Assembly (NCBI GenBank): GCA_036268055.1
Contig: DATAUW010000013.1
Coordinates: forward strand, 124,001-188,000
Direction: 5' to 3'
Source of the DNA: Verrucomicrobiia bacterium
GTDB lineage: Bacteria; Verrucomicrobiota; Verrucomicrobiia; Limisphaerales; Pedosphaeraceae
Length of the DNA: 64,000 bases
The position numbers and the translations under genes are program-made. Below, piece after piece: positions 36,898-47,172 of the stretch. Position 1 is the first letter of the stretch; each line of letters opens with the position of its first letter. Below the pieces are notes generated by a model. That model saw only the letters and a program-made list of their open reading frames with translations. It was not told the DNA's origin and searched no databases.

Positions 36898-36978
36898 TCA
36901 TCGCGCGAGAAAAAAGGCGACACCTTCTCCCTCACGCTCTCAAACCCTGAGCCAAATGGGTATTCTTGGCCACCTCCA

Positions 36979-36994
36979 AGCAATGAAAATGCCA
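36979..36994 (-). promoter_or_regulatory. Sigma-54-type promoter of glnK-amt
   Basis: Minus strand reads TGGCATTTTCATTGCT, a near-perfect -24/-12 element (consensus TGGCAC-N5-TTGCT) with ten bases between GG and GC. It lies about 118 bases before the glnK ATG. An inverted repeat ATGATT-N7-AATCAT (37026-37044) lies about 32 bases further upstream and could be an activator site. Confidence 0.8.
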
Positions 36995-37050
36995 TGGACC
37001 AACCCTAAAAACAAAACCTCCCTAAATGATTCACTATAAATCATATACGT

Positions 37051-37143
37051 CGTTTAAAAATCACCGTTAGACAAAATAAAAAAGAGCCATGCTGCGCTTT
37101 TCTGCGCACAATGCTCTTTTTTAACCAACTGGATTTTTAAACG
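37051..37143. terminator. Terminator nested inside a 12-bp inverted repeat
   Basis: The core is AAAAAAGAGC (37078-37087) pairing with GCTCTTTTTT (37113-37122), with a further GCGC/GCGC pairing inside; it has T runs on both strands and so could act in both directions. It is flanked by CGTTTAAAAATC (37051-37062) and GATTTTTAAACG (37132-37143), a perfect 12-base inverted repeat. It separates the second PII gene from glnK-amt. Confidence 0.85.
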
Positions 37144-37218
37144 GTCTGACTATCTCTCACATAAAAATTTCTTTCGTTTCGTCTTTCCATTTCGGCAAAA
37201 TTAATTTCCAACCCGCGC

Positions 37219-37566
<348 letters not shown>

Positions 37567-37773
37567 TTAATTCGTTGGAAGCAACCAGGCCGGCGAACCG
37601 TTTCCCGGCTGCTTCATAAATTCTTCGAGCGAGACCTTCGCGGAAATTTTTTTCAACCCGTCGCGCCGCGATGCCTGGCAAAATGTTTCGCGCAAAAATA
37701 TTTCCCGCGGAATATGACAACCAATGACGAAACTTCTATCAGAGCAGGTTGTCAATCGCATCTAACCCTCCAA

Positions 37774-37789
37774 AGCACCTGCAATGCCA
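37774..37789 (-). promoter_or_regulatory. Sigma-54-type promoter of the second PII gene
   Basis: Minus strand reads TGGCATTGCAGGTGCT with ten bases between GG and GC. Expected start near 37762, giving a leader of about 205 bases before the ATG at 37557. A 64-codon open frame (37567-37761, minus) fills this leader almost exactly and begins at about the predicted transcript start; it has no recognisable product and was not called a gene. Confidence 0.6.
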
Positions 37790-37976
37790 CGAACAAACAA
37801 TGCGTTTAAACAGAGATGCAACCACCTAATTGTTAAACGCTTACAACCAACCAAAAGTTTTGTTATTTTTTAAAACCACGGGAGTGTAAAAAAGAATTGG
37901 CCATGCTGTAGGATTTTGACCAGCGCGAATGAAGACTTTTCACAAAAAATTCAGACAAGGATTTTTGCGAACAACC

Positions 37977-38250
37977 TCCAAGTTCCGCAGGGAACAATAG
38001 ATCGTCGTGGTAGGGCTGCGCTGCCGCGCAGCCGTCCCAAGTCCCGCAGGGACGGCAGAACTTAGCCCAGCAATTTATTGCTGGGTTGAATTCCTTTTCA
38101 AATCCAAGTCCGCAAGGGACGAAAGAAATTCCCAGATGGAACCACCTCCCACACTCATCCATCGCTTCTCATTTAACTCCCGGCTTCAGCCGGGGAAATG
38201 CAACTCCTCAAAAAATCTGTTCCGAACAAAGCGAGGCAGGCCCGTTCCTT
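37977..38250 (+). repeat. Composite hairpin repeat, copy B (fullest)
   Basis: Modules in order: agttccgcagggaac with aatagatcgtcgtgg, the GCAGCC hairpin ggctgcgctgccgcgcagcc, gtcccgcagggac, CCCAGCAA-ttta-TTGCTGGG (38065-38084), gtccgcaagggac with gaaagaaatt, cgcttctcatttaa, CCCGGCT-tc-AGCCGGG, and a tail ending agcgaggcaggcc. Same orientation as the other copies. Confidence 0.9.
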
Positions 38251-38292
38251 GAAACAAAAATCTAACGAACAAAAGCTTTCATCCAATACCGA

Positions 38293-40143
38293 TCACCCGT
38301 GAATCACCAACTGAATATTCTCCGGCAAACTCTTCGCCACTTCCGTCACCACATTTCCCTTGAGCAAACTCGCCAGCGTTTGCCTTTGCGACGCTCCCAG
38401 AATCAGCAAGTCAATGCCCAGCGTCGCCGACAAATCCAGGATGGACATCGCCGCATTCTCACTCACCGAATACAACGGAACAATCTGCACGCCCGCATCG
38501 CGCGCGATGTCCAGCATGCCGTACATGATTTCCGCCGCGCGGCGATCATCCTGCCAGCGCAGCCGCTCGGTCGGCTCGATTCGCGCGGGCATATTCACTG
38601 CCAATTCTTTCACGTAAAGCACATACAACGCGCCCTTGCGAAAACGCGCTTCTTCCAAAGCAAATTTCAACACCGGCGTAATCCCTCGCGCCGCGACCAT
38701 GATGGATTGTTCAATATCCAGTTTGATCCGCATGTCCGCCCATTTTTCCGGCGAAACCGCCTCGGCCACGTCCTTGGTTAGCGTCACCGTTTGCAAACCC
38801 GCGCGCTTCATCGAATACGCGCGCAACGCAAAACCGATTCCCACCACGCAAACCGCAAAGAACAACGCCGCGTGTTTCGTGTTCGCAATCGTGATTTCCA
38901 CCGCCAGCAAAATGAGGAACGTCACGCCCATGATGGCGCGCTCGTGCCAGATCAGCCCCAGCTTTTTATTATACCAACACGAGCCCAGGTTCACCGCGAT
39001 CGCCCCCACCACGCCGATGGCATACATATCCGCGAGCGAATCCAGATCATCAGTCACCATCGTCAGGCAAAACGGCAGCGCCACGCCGATCACCAGCGGA
39101 ACCCACGGCACGCCGTGATTGTTCAACTTCGCAAAATTTTTCGGCATCTCGCCATCGCGCGCGAGCATGTAGATCAGTCCGATCATCGCGCTGATCGCCG
39201 TGTTCACCGCGCTCAACAGCAGCAGTCCGACCACGATTCCGATGAGCCAGCTCAGGCTTTTGCCAAAATGTTCGCCGCTCCAGCCGAGATAATTTCCCAT
39301 GTGGGCGTCCCAAAAAAGCCGTCCGTAATGTTCGCCCAGATAATTGAGCATGTCCTCATGGCGCGCGGTGATCTCCGGGCCTAAATTGCGCGGCAGTGAA
39401 AGCATCGCCCAGCCCAGCAACGCCGTGCCGAACACCACTTCAATCGCCACTGGAAAAATCGCCTTCGCCGCCGTCTTCGCCACGATCGGCACCTCCTCCG
39501 TGCAACCCTCATCCAGTTTCAACACCCCCGTGAGATTCGCAATCGCCTCCACACCGCTCAACGCCAGGATGACACCCACGAACGCCACCCAATTCGTCTT
39601 CGAAAATAGATGCCCGTTATATGCCAAATGCTCGAACGTCAAATACGGCAAACTCAGCGCAATAATAAGGATCACCACCGCCACCATCGGAATCGCCAGC
39701 GACACCGCCAAACTTCCACTGTGTTTCGGCCCGAAATAATTGATGAATCCCACCAGCACAATCACGCCCAGCGTCGCATACTTCACATAATCATGCGGCA
39801 CTCCCAAATAAATCATCGCATCCCAGCCGCTCAGCGCCGCCGTCACGATAAAATCCGCCAGCAGCAACAACGATCCCAGCACCGCCAGCACGCGGCTCTG
39901 TTCCCGCGCCGCCGAATACACGCCGCCGCCGTCCGGGAAATGTTTGCAGACGATGACGTAGTTATATCCCACGAGTCCGGTAAACGCGCACACCGCGAGG
40001 ATGATGGGAAACGAAGCGAATTGCGCCGCGACGAACGCGAAGCCGATGACATACGCTTTGCTCGTGCCCCAGTCGCCGTAGAGAAAAGCCGCTGCCCGCG
40101 CCCAGCCGACATTGCGTGGCCGATGAACTCCGCCCCCGCTCAT
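38293..40143 (-). CDS. APC-superfamily permease with C-terminal universal stress domain
   Basis: 616 residues. The first 430 or so form 12 membrane segments of an amino acid/polyamine permease (GGGVYSAAREQSR, ILALSGVEAIANLTGVLKLDE, YMLARDGEMPKNFAKLNNHGVPWVPL). The last 150 residues are a cytoplasmic UspA-like domain with an ATP-binding-type motif near the end (LLILGASQRQTLASLLKGNVVTEVA). Such fusions are known; the Usp domain is thought to regulate transport. Substrate unknown. No strong Shine-Dalgarno is seen before the ATG at 40143, so the start is less sure. The upstream 220 bases to the tRNA hold no other feature. Confidence 0.9.
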   Translation of the reverse strand: MSGGGVHRPRNVGWARAAAFLYGDWGTSKAYVIGFAFVAAQFASFPIILAVCAFTGLVGYNYVIVCKHFPDGGGVYSAAREQSRVLAVLGSLLLLADFIVTAALSGWDAMIYLGVPHDYVKYATLGVIVLVGFINYFGPKHSGSLAVSLAIPMVAVVILIIALSLPYLTFEHLAYNGHLFSKTNWVAFVGVILALSGVEAIANLTGVLKLDEGCTEEVPIVAKTAAKAIFPVAIEVVFGTALLGWAMLSLPRNLGPEITARHEDMLNYLGEHYGRLFWDAHMGNYLGWSGEHFGKSLSWLIGIVVGLLLLSAVNTAISAMIGLIYMLARDGEMPKNFAKLNNHGVPWVPLVIGVALPFCLTMVTDDLDSLADMYAIGVVGAIAVNLGSCWYNKKLGLIWHERAIMGVTFLILLAVEITIANTKHAALFFAVCVVGIGFALRAYSMKRAGLQTVTLTKDVAEAVSPEKWADMRIKLDIEQSIMVAARGITPVLKFALEEARFRKGALYVLYVKELAVNMPARIEPTERLRWQDDRRAAEIMYGMLDIARDAGVQIVPLYSVSENAAMSILDLSATLGIDLLILGASQRQTLASLLKGNVVTEVAKSLPENIQLVIHG

Positions 40144-40363
40144 CGGGTCACCGTCAGGTTGGGCCGAATACTATTACCAGTCGAGATCATGAATTCCGAT
40201 TGCCGAAAGATTTCAATCTGCATTTTCGTGCGAAGATGTGACGTTAAAAAATGCTTAACGTCAAATAGAATTGCGAAAAAACCCAACAAATACAATGGTT
40301 TTGGGAGTTATAAATTTGCCCATTTTGGACAAAAAGCAACTTTTACGTCAGGCGGTGAGACGA

Positions 40364-40440
40364 TGGTCGGAGCGACAGGATTTGAACCTGCGACGTCTTG
40401 GTCCCAAACCAAGTGCTCTACCAGGCTGAGCTACGCTCCG
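40364..40440 (-). tRNA. tRNA-Pro (anticodon TGG)
   Basis: 77 bases on the minus strand with a complete cloverleaf. Acceptor arms CGGAGCG and CGCTCCG pair fully, the D arm contains AGCTCAGCCTGGTAGAGC, the anticodon stem CTTGG/CCAAG encloses loop TTTGGGA with anticodon TGG, and the T arm contains GGTTCGAATCC. The CCA end is encoded. Confidence 0.97.
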
Positions 40441-40594
40441 AGTGATCGGACGCTCATCATCGCTAAAAAGCCGCCGGGTGCAAACTATATTTGCATTTTT
40501 CGCCACCGGTTCTTGCTGGACGCCGCGCCCCTTGGTGTTAAAGTTCTTATGACAGGTTGCCTAAACGCCTGCCGGCCAATTACCGGGCGGCTGC

Positions 40595-41923
40595 ATGAGT
40601 GATTTTAAATTTCCATGTCCCAAGTGCGGGGAAAAAATTCCCTGCGATACCGCCACCGTTGGCGCGCAAATCGTCTGTCCTGGATGCAAAACTATGTTGA
40701 ATGTTCCCACCACGCCCGCCGCTCCCCAAAAAATCAACCTTCGCCGCCCGGACATCATGGAGACCGTCCAGGCCCAGGTGCTCTCGCATTATCGCAGCGA
40801 ACTCGTCGAACGCATCCGCGCCAATGGCAACATGCTTTCCTCCGGCGAACTGACGGTGAAGCTCGCCAAGGAATTCGGTTTTTGCTATGGCGTCGAACGC
40901 GCCATTGATCTCGCCTACGCCGCCCGCAAATATTTTCCGCCCGAGAAACCCATCTATCTCCTCGGCGAAATCATTCACAACCCCGAGGTCAACGACCAGA
41001 TTCGCAACATGGGTATCCAGATCATCTCGCCCAAGCCGACCGATGAGGAGATCGCCCGCTTGACCGCCGACGATGTCGTGATGATCCCCGCCTTCGGCAC
41101 CGAGGTTGGCACGCGCAAAAAGATTGAAGCCAAAGGCTGCCAGCTTGTGGACACCACCTGCGGCGACGTGATGAGTGTCTGGAAACGCGTGCGCCAATAC
41201 TCCAAGGAAAACGTCACGAGTATCATCCACGGCAAAGCCAAGCACGAGGAAACCAAGGCCACCACTTCTCAGGCGCGCGCTTATGGCGCCGGCCATTATC
41301 TCGTCGTATTCACGCTCGCCGAGACGGATTACGTTTGCAGCTACATTTTGAACGGCGGCAACAAAACGGAATTTCTCGATAAATTCAAAGGCGCGCATTC
41401 CGAAGGCTTCGACCCGGATGTAGACTTGCGCGCTATCGGCGTCGCCAATCAAACCACCATGCTTCGCGGTGAAACCGAAGAAGTCCAGCGCCGCTTGAAG
41501 ACCGCCATGATCCAAAAATACGGTGCCAGCGAGGTCGAAAAACATTTTCGTTTCTTCGACACCATTTGCGGCGCCACGCAGGACCGCCAGGACGCCCTCG
41601 AAAAACTTCTCCGCGAACCGATGGATTTGCTGCTCGTCATCGGCGGCTACAATTCCTCCAACACTTCCCATCTCGCGGAAATGGGCGAAGCCAAGTTGCC
41701 GACCTATTTCATCAAGAACGCCGCCAAGATGGCCTCGGACAAATTGATTTGCCACTACGACCAGCACAAGGGCAAGGAAGTCGAAACGCAGAATTGGTTT
41801 CCGCCCGGCAAAATCACCGTGGGCATCACCGCCGGCGCTTCGTGTCCGAACAACTTGATCGAAGACACCATTCGCCGGTTGTTCGAACTGCGCGGTATTT
41901 CCGTTCGCGAACTTTTGCAGTAA
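40595..41923 (+). CDS. ispH: IspH (HMBPP reductase) with N-terminal zinc ribbon
   Basis: Last step of the MEP pathway: reduction of HMBPP to IPP and DMAPP by a [4Fe-4S] enzyme. 442 residues, longer than the usual 310-330. The three cluster cysteines are Cys97 (FGFCYGV), Cys189 (TTCGDV) and Cys417 (GASCPN). Extra parts: a zinc-ribbon-like head (CPKC at 8-11, CPGC at 28-31), and long insertions in the middle (about 230-330). A start at 40757 would remove the ribbon, but the ATG at 40595 directly yields a well-formed CxxC...CxxC unit in frame, which argues that it is real. It fits with the polyprenyl synthase gene at 33 kb. Confidence 0.93.
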   Translation: MSDFKFPCPKCGEKIPCDTATVGAQIVCPGCKTMLNVPTTPAAPQKINLRRPDIMETVQAQVLSHYRSELVERIRANGNMLSSGELTVKLAKEFGFCYGVERAIDLAYAARKYFPPEKPIYLLGEIIHNPEVNDQIRNMGIQIISPKPTDEEIARLTADDVVMIPAFGTEVGTRKKIEAKGCQLVDTTCGDVMSVWKRVRQYSKENVTSIIHGKAKHEETKATTSQARAYGAGHYLVVFTLAETDYVCSYILNGGNKTEFLDKFKGAHSEGFDPDVDLRAIGVANQTTMLRGETEEVQRRLKTAMIQKYGASEVEKHFRFFDTICGATQDRQDALEKLLREPMDLLLVIGGYNSSNTSHLAEMGEAKLPTYFIKNAAKMASDKLICHYDQHKGKEVETQNWFPPGKITVGITAGASCPNNLIEDTIRRLFELRGISVRELLQ

Positions 41924-41980
41924 GCGGCTCTATCTATTGCCGCGTTCCGCCATTAACTCATAGCCTATTTATTTAATCCC

Positions 41981-43132
41981 ATGCCCCGCACTCGCCAGGA
42001 ACTCGAACAGATCGAACGCCAAATCCTCGCCCCCTACGCCCAATTCAGCGTCGACACCCGCGGCCGCAAATACAAGGAAGCCCCGCCCGAATGGCGCACT
42101 GAATACCAGCGCGACCGCGACCGCGTCATCCACTCGCGCGCCTTCCGCCGCCTGGAATATAAGACCCAGGTTTTTCTCAACGGCACCGGCGACCATTTGC
42201 GCACCCGCCTCACGCACACGATGGAAGTCGCCGCCGTCACGCGCAACATCTGTCGCGCCCTGAAACTGAATGAAGACCTTGGCGAAACCATCGCCCTCGC
42301 CCACGACCTCGGCCATTCCCCGTTCGGCCACAAAGGCGAAACCGTCTTGAATCGCTTGATGAAAAAACACGGTGGCTTCGAGCACAACCGACACAGCCTG
42401 CGCATCGTCGAAGAACTCGAACAAAAATATCCTCTGTTCCCCGGGCTTAATCTTAGTTGGGAAGTCCGCGAAGGCCTGGTCAAGCATTACACCGCCTACG
42501 ATCATCCGAGCAAACGCGCTGATTTCGCCGCCAAATCCTCCGCGCTCGAAGCCCAGGTCGCCAATCTCGCCGACGAAATTACCTACTACAGCCACGATTT
42601 GGACGACGGCCTCGATTCCGGCTTGCTCTCGGAAAAAGTTCTCAGCAAAAACGTCCGCATCTGGCGCCAGGCCTCGCGCGCCGTCGTCAAGCAATACGGC
42701 AACCTCTCCGACGAATGCCGCCGCTACATCATCATCCGCACCATCATTGACATGCAGGTCAAGGACGTCGTCGAAACCACCGAGCAGAATATTTTGAAAG
42801 CCGGTGTGCAAAGCGCCGATGACGTCCGCCTCCAATCCAAATCCCTCGTCGCCTACAGCCCCACTCGCCACGATCTAAATTTGGAACTGCGCGAATACCT
42901 CTACAAAAATCTTTACTACAATCCCGTCGTCCACGGCCCGAACCTCCGCGCCGTCCGCATGCTCGACGACCTCTTCCATTTCTATCAGGAGAACCTGGAC
43001 CAGATCGGCGAACACGCCCGCAAACGCGCCAAAAAAATCGGCAAACCCCGCGCCATCTGCGATTACCTTGCCGGCATGACCGACCGCTACGCCATGCAAG
43101 AACACGCCCGCATCTTCGGCCCCTCCGCCTAA
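41981..43132 (+). CDS. dgt: Deoxyguanosinetriphosphate triphosphohydrolase-like protein
   Basis: 383 residues. HD-domain metal ligands: the first His in RTRLTHTMEV, then LAHDLGHSPFGHKGE with the HD pair. N-terminal YQRDRDRVIHSRAFRRLEYKTQVF is typical of the dGTPase family that cleaves dNTPs to nucleoside and triphosphate. The family helps control dNTP pools and has an antiphage function in some bacteria. It follows ispH by 57 bases on the same strand and may be co-transcribed with it. Substrate range unknown. Confidence 0.93.
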   Translation: MPRTRQELEQIERQILAPYAQFSVDTRGRKYKEAPPEWRTEYQRDRDRVIHSRAFRRLEYKTQVFLNGTGDHLRTRLTHTMEVAAVTRNICRALKLNEDLGETIALAHDLGHSPFGHKGETVLNRLMKKHGGFEHNRHSLRIVEELEQKYPLFPGLNLSWEVREGLVKHYTAYDHPSKRADFAAKSSALEAQVANLADEITYYSHDLDDGLDSGLLSEKVLSKNVRIWRQASRAVVKQYGNLSDECRRYIIIRTIIDMQVKDVVETTEQNILKAGVQSADDVRLQSKSLVAYSPTRHDLNLELREYLYKNLYYNPVVHGPNLRAVRMLDDLFHFYQENLDQIGEHARKRAKKIGKPRAICDYLAGMTDRYAMQEHARIFGPSA

Positions 43133-43168
43133 CCACGCCGCAACCGCGCGTAAGCTAAGATATTCCGG

Positions 43169-43573
43169 GCGTGGCAGCGCGGAGTTGCCGCTGCTCCGTC
43201 AAAGTCCCGCAGGGACGACAGATCTTAGCCCAGCCATTTATGGCTGGGTTGGATTCCCCTTCAATCCAAGTCCCAGGGACGAAAGAGATCAGCGATTTAC
43301 CAACACCCATCCTCGTCACATGCAATCGCGACCTAACGCACTCCGCCCCTCCCCACGACAAGAGAGGCTGGGAGAGGGGCGCGCTATCCAAATAATCATT
43401 GCGTCCCAATAACAATGTCGAAGTCCCACAGAGACGACCGATCTTAGCCCAGCCATTTTCCCCAGCAATCAAACCTGCAAAGACTTCTCATTAACCCCCA
43501 ACTTCAGTTGGGGGAATCCTCGTCGAAACAACTCACCTCTATATCGAGCGAAGCGAGGCGAGCCCAGGCGAGC
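43169..43573 (+). repeat. Composite hairpin repeat, copy C (interrupted, with compensatory changes)
   Basis: Modules: a diverged GCAGC hairpin, gtcccgcagggac, CCCAGCCA-ttta-TGGCTGGG (43229-43248), gtcccagggac with gaaagaga, then an interruption with GCCCCTC/GAGGGGC arms (43345-43380), a second degenerate gatcttagcccagcca unit, cttctcattaa, CCCCCAACT-tc-AGTTGGGGG, and a GAGCGAAGCGAGGC tail. The two hairpin stems carry paired substitutions against the other copies. 43574-43779 shows nothing else. Confidence 0.88.
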
Positions 43574-43779
43574 ATCCTTGAGAAGGGCCGTTTTATTCCA
43601 AATGTTTAAAAATTCTCTATCACCCACACTCCTCATTAACCTCTTACACCGCCGCCCATTCCAAAAAAATATTTCTCCTCAAAAAAATTATTTTCTCTTG
43701 CGTTGCCCTTCGTCGCGTCATACGGTCACCCCAGTTCTTTGAACGGCGGCTCATCCGCCATCAAATCACCATCACATTT

Positions 43780-43915
43780 GAATGTCTGGGAACCCGGTGA
43801 GAATCCGGGACGGTCGCGCCACTGTAAAAGGCTACGGACTCCCAATGCCACTGACACACGTCGGGAAGGCGGGAGCGAGGTTTGAAGCCCCAAGTCAGGA
43901 TACCGGTTCATCTGT
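43780..43915 (+). promoter_or_regulatory. Cobalamin riboswitch
   Basis: Matches the adenosylcobalamin aptamer: GGGAACCCGGTGAGAATCC, then CGCGCCACTGTAA, a GGGAAGGC stretch at 43863 and the 3' B12 box AAGTCAGGATACCGG at 43891-43905. Downstream, before the gene, are two hairpins: CCCGGCGAA/TTCGCCGGG (43972-43994) and GCCGGAG/CTCCGGC (44024-44054, with seven T in the loop), which may form the expression platform. It lies about 210 bases before the secreted-protein gene at 44125 and is in the same orientation. B12 is expected to repress that gene and those behind it. Confidence 0.95.
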
Positions 43916-44124
43916 GCTCGTCAGCCCCGCCTGTGCGGGACACTTCTCCGCAAAGAGAAGGATGAGGCCAGCCCGGCGAACTGTCTTCGCCGGGGTTCGT
44001 TGAATGCCTTCATTCCCCGTTTTGCCGGAGTCTGGAGGTTTTTTTATCTCCGGCTTCGCGCTGGTCTCTCAACCAAAACCGTTCGCGCAAAATATTTTTT
44101 TCGCGCGCATTGAAAGACCAGTTC

Positions 44125-46299
44125 ATGAAAAAGTTCTGTCTGCCGCTGGCTATTGCCGGCTTGTTCCTCGTCCTCAAATCCTACGCCATTTCCCTGGATG
44201 ACATCCAGCTTTGGACCGGCTCCGGCTCCAACCGCGCCGCCCTCGTCATCGAGTGGAGCACGCCCGAATTGATCACCAATTCCACCGTGCCCGCGCCGCT
44301 CGCCGACAAAACCCTCGTCTGGGGTTATCGCTTCAACGGCACCGCCAGCGGTTTGGACATGCTCAACGCCATCCAACTTGCCGACCATCGCCTGTATTCC
44401 ATCCAGGAGTTCGGTGGTGGTTTTATCGTCGGCTTCGGATATAATCTAAATGGCGATGGCAACATCGGCATCACCGACGGCGCTTCCACCAATTATTTCG
44501 TCAACGGCATTCTCTCCTCGCCAACTGTGGACGTGGACGCCGCGCATGCGATCAATACCAATGATCTTTTCTGGAGTGGTTACTTCGGCCCCAACTGGGA
44601 ACTTTGGAACGAAACCAATGACGCGGGCGGCTTTTTGTTTTCTCCCAATCGCGGCACGAATCAATTTTGGACTCCGTCCGACACCAACAACCCCTACTCC
44701 GGCGACCACGGCCAATGGGAGTACGCGCAAAACTCCCTCGACGGCTTAATGCTCACCAACGGCTCCTGGATCGGCTATTCCGTCGCGTCCGCCGCGGACA
44801 TTTTTACCAATGATTCCGATCCCAACACCATCGCATTCAATTTTGACAAACACGCCCCGCCCTCGCCCGATGGAACCTACGTTGCCTACATCGCCAACAC
44901 AAACGACTTCGCGACCCAAATCATCAGCACAAATAAAATTTATACCATCGCTCCGTACAACACTCCCGTCGCGGTTCTCGGCCGCCCCACCCTCAAATTC
45001 ATAGACCACTTCACCCCGCACCAGGCGAATCCGATCCATCGCAGCAAAATTGTCGAACCACCTTATTGGACTGATCCCTCCAGCAACAACGTCATCACAG
45101 AAATTAACGCCGGCGGTGAAATCACCGTCAACATGGGACGCAAAGTTTACGATGATCCAAATAATCCCTACGGCATTGACCTCATCGTCTATGGCAATTC
45201 ATTCCTGTCAGCATCCGGCTATAAGGGCTCTGAAGTAACCGACTTCACCGACGAAAATACCGTCCTGATTCCCGGCGGCAGCACCGGCATTTTCGGCCAT
45301 CCAACCATTGTATCCGTCAGCCAGGACGGCACCAACTGGTTCACCTATCCCTATGTGGCTGCCATCTTCCCTGACAATTCCTACCGCTGGGACGGCACCA
45401 ACCATTCTTGGACCGACGAACTCGCCAATGAAACCAAACCACTCAATCCCGACACCAGCTTTCCCGGAGGCACCACGGTGTCGAGCGCGCTGGACCGATT
45501 CGTCGGCGCCTTTGGCGGCACCGGTTACGACCTCAAAGAATCCGGCCTCCCGTGGATTCAATACGTCCGCGTGCAAGCCGGAACTACCTTGACCGATACC
45601 AACGCGTCCGACTACACCGTCATTGACGCCATCGCCGCCGCCAACCCCGTCGTCGTCGGCGATGCCCTCTCGATCACGCCCGGCAATCTTACCACCGGCA
45701 TGACCGATCTGAATTTTCAAAATCCCAATGACCTAACCCAAACGCTCATCTCCCTCCACGTGGATTCCGTGGATGCCCTCGCCAAGTTCAGCACGATAAG
45801 CCTCGTCGAATTCTCCTCCTTCGCGCCCGTTCCCGGAAATGTTTCCAGCGCTTACCAAATCACTTTGAAACCAATCACAAACGCCGCCGTCAACTGCCAG
45901 GCTAATGTCACCCTCCGCGTCGGCGATTCCTATACCGGCAACGGCCACGACCTTCGCGCCTATGAATGGACCGGCACAAATTTCGCGCCACAAACCTTCA
46001 CCTACGATGCGCTCAACCGCGAAGTCTCGCTCAACGGCGTCACGAATTTCTCCGCCTTCGTGATTTCACAAATCGTCCCGCCGCAACTCGCGGCACAGCC
46101 GCAAATGCATGGCTTTGGCTTTGCCTTCCAGTTCGTGCCCGTGCCGAATTGTTTCACCATTTTGGAACGCTCGACTGATCTCCATACATGGATAACCGTC
46201 AGCACCATGACCGCTACCAACTCGCAACCCGCCACGTTGCGCGACTTCACGCCGCCACACGACAAGGCCTTTTATCGCCTCCGAGTCCAGATGCCCTGA
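44125..46299 (+). CDS. Secreted surface protein under B12 control
   Basis: 724 residues from the ATG at 44125 (a TTG five codons earlier is possible). Signal peptide [21 protein letters not shown]. The mature protein is beta-rich. A central segment (about 328-365) reads [19 protein letters not shown] then [13 protein letters not shown] remember a similar GG-I-V-F...D-hydrophobic-V-x-G/E-N-x-F pattern from cell-surface proteins near btuB genes in other phyla, but could not check it. The C-terminus has a YEWTG...FVISQ beta unit and ends in the FYRLRVQMP module shared with other secreted proteins here. It has no lipobox and no PEP-CTERM. With the riboswitch this suggests extracellular corrinoid binding or presentation. 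Confidence 0.8.
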   Translation: MKKFCLPLAIAGLFLVLKSYAISLDDIQLWTGSGSNRAALVIEWSTPELITNSTVPAPLADKTLVWGYRFNGTASGLDMLNAIQLADHRLYSIQEFGGGFIVGFGYNLNGDGNIGITDGASTNYFVNGILSSPTVDVDAAHAINTNDLFWSGYFGPNWELWNETNDAGGFLFSPNRGTNQFWTPSDTNNPYSGDHGQWEYAQNSLDGLMLTNGSWIGYSVASAADIFTNDSDPNTIAFNFDKHAPPSPDGTYVAYIANTNDFATQIISTNKIYTIAPYNTPVAVLGRPTLKFIDHFTPHQANPIHRSKIVEPPYWTDPSSNNVITEINAGGEITVNMGRKVYDDPNNPYGIDLIVYGNSFLSASGYKGSEVTDFTDENTVLIPGGSTGIFGHPTIVSVSQDGTNWFTYPYVAAIFPDNSYRWDGTNHSWTDELANETKPLNPDTSFPGGTTVSSALDRFVGAFGGTGYDLKESGLPWIQYVRVQAGTTLTDTNASDYTVIDAIAAANPVVVGDALSITPGNLTTGMTDLNFQNPNDLTQTLISLHVDSVDALAKFSTISLVEFSSFAPVPGNVSSAYQITLKPITNAAVNCQANVTLRVGDSYTGNGHDLRAYEWTGTNFAPQTFTYDALNREVSLNGVTNFSAFVISQIVPPQLAAQPQMHGFGFAFQFVPVPNCFTILERSTDLHTWITVSTMTATNSQPATLRDFTPPHDKAFYRLRVQMP

Positions 46300-47171
46300 T
46301 GCAACTTGATCGTACATCACGTCGAGCCTGTCTCGACACAAGGCCCGCATCTTCTCCCTCTCCCGCAACGCCATTGCGGGAGAGGGCCGGGGAGAGGGTG
46401 CATCGCTTACGAAAATCCACCGCCCCCCACATTCACCACAATCATAGCGCCTTCACCCTCGTCGAACTCCTCGTCGTCATCGCCATCATCGCAATCCTCG
46501 TTGCCATGTTGCTCCCCGCGCTGAGCGCCTCAAAAGCCACCGCCCGCCGCATCCAATGTCTGAGCAACCTCCGGCAGATGACCATCGCCGCCCATATTTA
46601 TAACGGCGACAACACCGACTTCTATCCCATCGCGCAATATTTTGACAATAACACCGGCACGTCCTATTGCTGGGATCTTACCGTTTTTTACGACAATAAT
46701 TTCAACCCACACGTCGTCCCCGGAATCCTTTGGGAAAGTCAGGGCAACCCGCAAATCCAGCAATGCCCATCATTCACCGGCAGTTCCGATTTCGCCGACA
46801 ACCCCTACACCGGTTACAATTATAACACGAGTTACATCGGCCATGGCCAGGGCGAAGCCATCGAACAACCCGCAAAAAATTCTGACGTCCTCCATTCTTC
46901 GAAAACCGTTTTGTTCGGCGATGGCCAATATTCCGCCGGCGCAAATAAATTCATGCGCGCGCCTTTTCCAAATCCCGGCGATGCCTCCTTCACCGGCAGA
47001 ACGTCCGGCACGCAGGGTTTTCGCCATCGCCAGCTCAGCAACGCCGCTTACTGCGATGGCCACGCCGAATCGCTTTCCGCGTGCTTCACCAACAACGCCG
47101 ACGGCGCCAGCCTCGTCGCGCCGGGCACTGGTTTTCTCTCCGCCGACAATTCCGCTTATGATCTGAATTAA
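46299..47171 (+). CDS. H-X9-DG pseudopilin in the B12 operon
   Basis: 290 residues from the ATG at 46299, which overlaps the previous stop as TGATG. The class III signal is [22 protein letters not shown], followed by CLSNLRQM and the exact H-x9-DG ([13 protein letters not shown]). The leader before the cleavage site is unusually long (51 residues) because a repeat element (46353-46400) lies within it. A GTG at 46398 would give a normal leader of 18 residues but has no spacing for a ribosome site. The gene is translationally coupled to the B12-controlled surface protein, so a shared surface structure is plausible. Confidence 0.85.
   Translation: MQLDRTSRRACLDTRPASSPSPATPLRERAGERVHRLRKSTAPHIHHNHSAFTLVELLVVIAIIAILVAMLLPALSASKATARRIQCLSNLRQMTIAAHIYNGDNTDFYPIAQYFDNNTGTSYCWDLTVFYDNNFNPHVVPGILWESQGNPQIQQCPSFTGSSDFADNPYTGYNYNTSYIGHGQGEAIEQPAKNSDVLHSSKTVLFGDGQYSAGANKFMRAPFPNPGDASFTGRTSGTQGFRHRQLSNAAYCDGHAESLSACFTNNADGASLVAPGTGFLSADNSAYDLN
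46353..46400 (+). repeat. Palindromic CCCTCTCC element inside the pseudopilin 5' end
   Basis: Perfect 13-bp arms: CCCTCTCCCGCAA (46356-46368) and TTGCGGGAGAGGG (46374-46386) with a five-base loop, followed by a partial repetition ggggagaggg. A related element interrupts the composite repeat at 43345-43380. If translation starts at 46299 it adds a proline/arginine-rich stretch to the leader peptide. Confidence 0.75.
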
Positions 47172-47172
47172 A

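Noticed and set aside
40580-41767. 395-codon minus-strand frame opposite ispH
   Set aside because: ispH has all catalytic cysteines on the plus strand; the reverse frame has no recognisable features.
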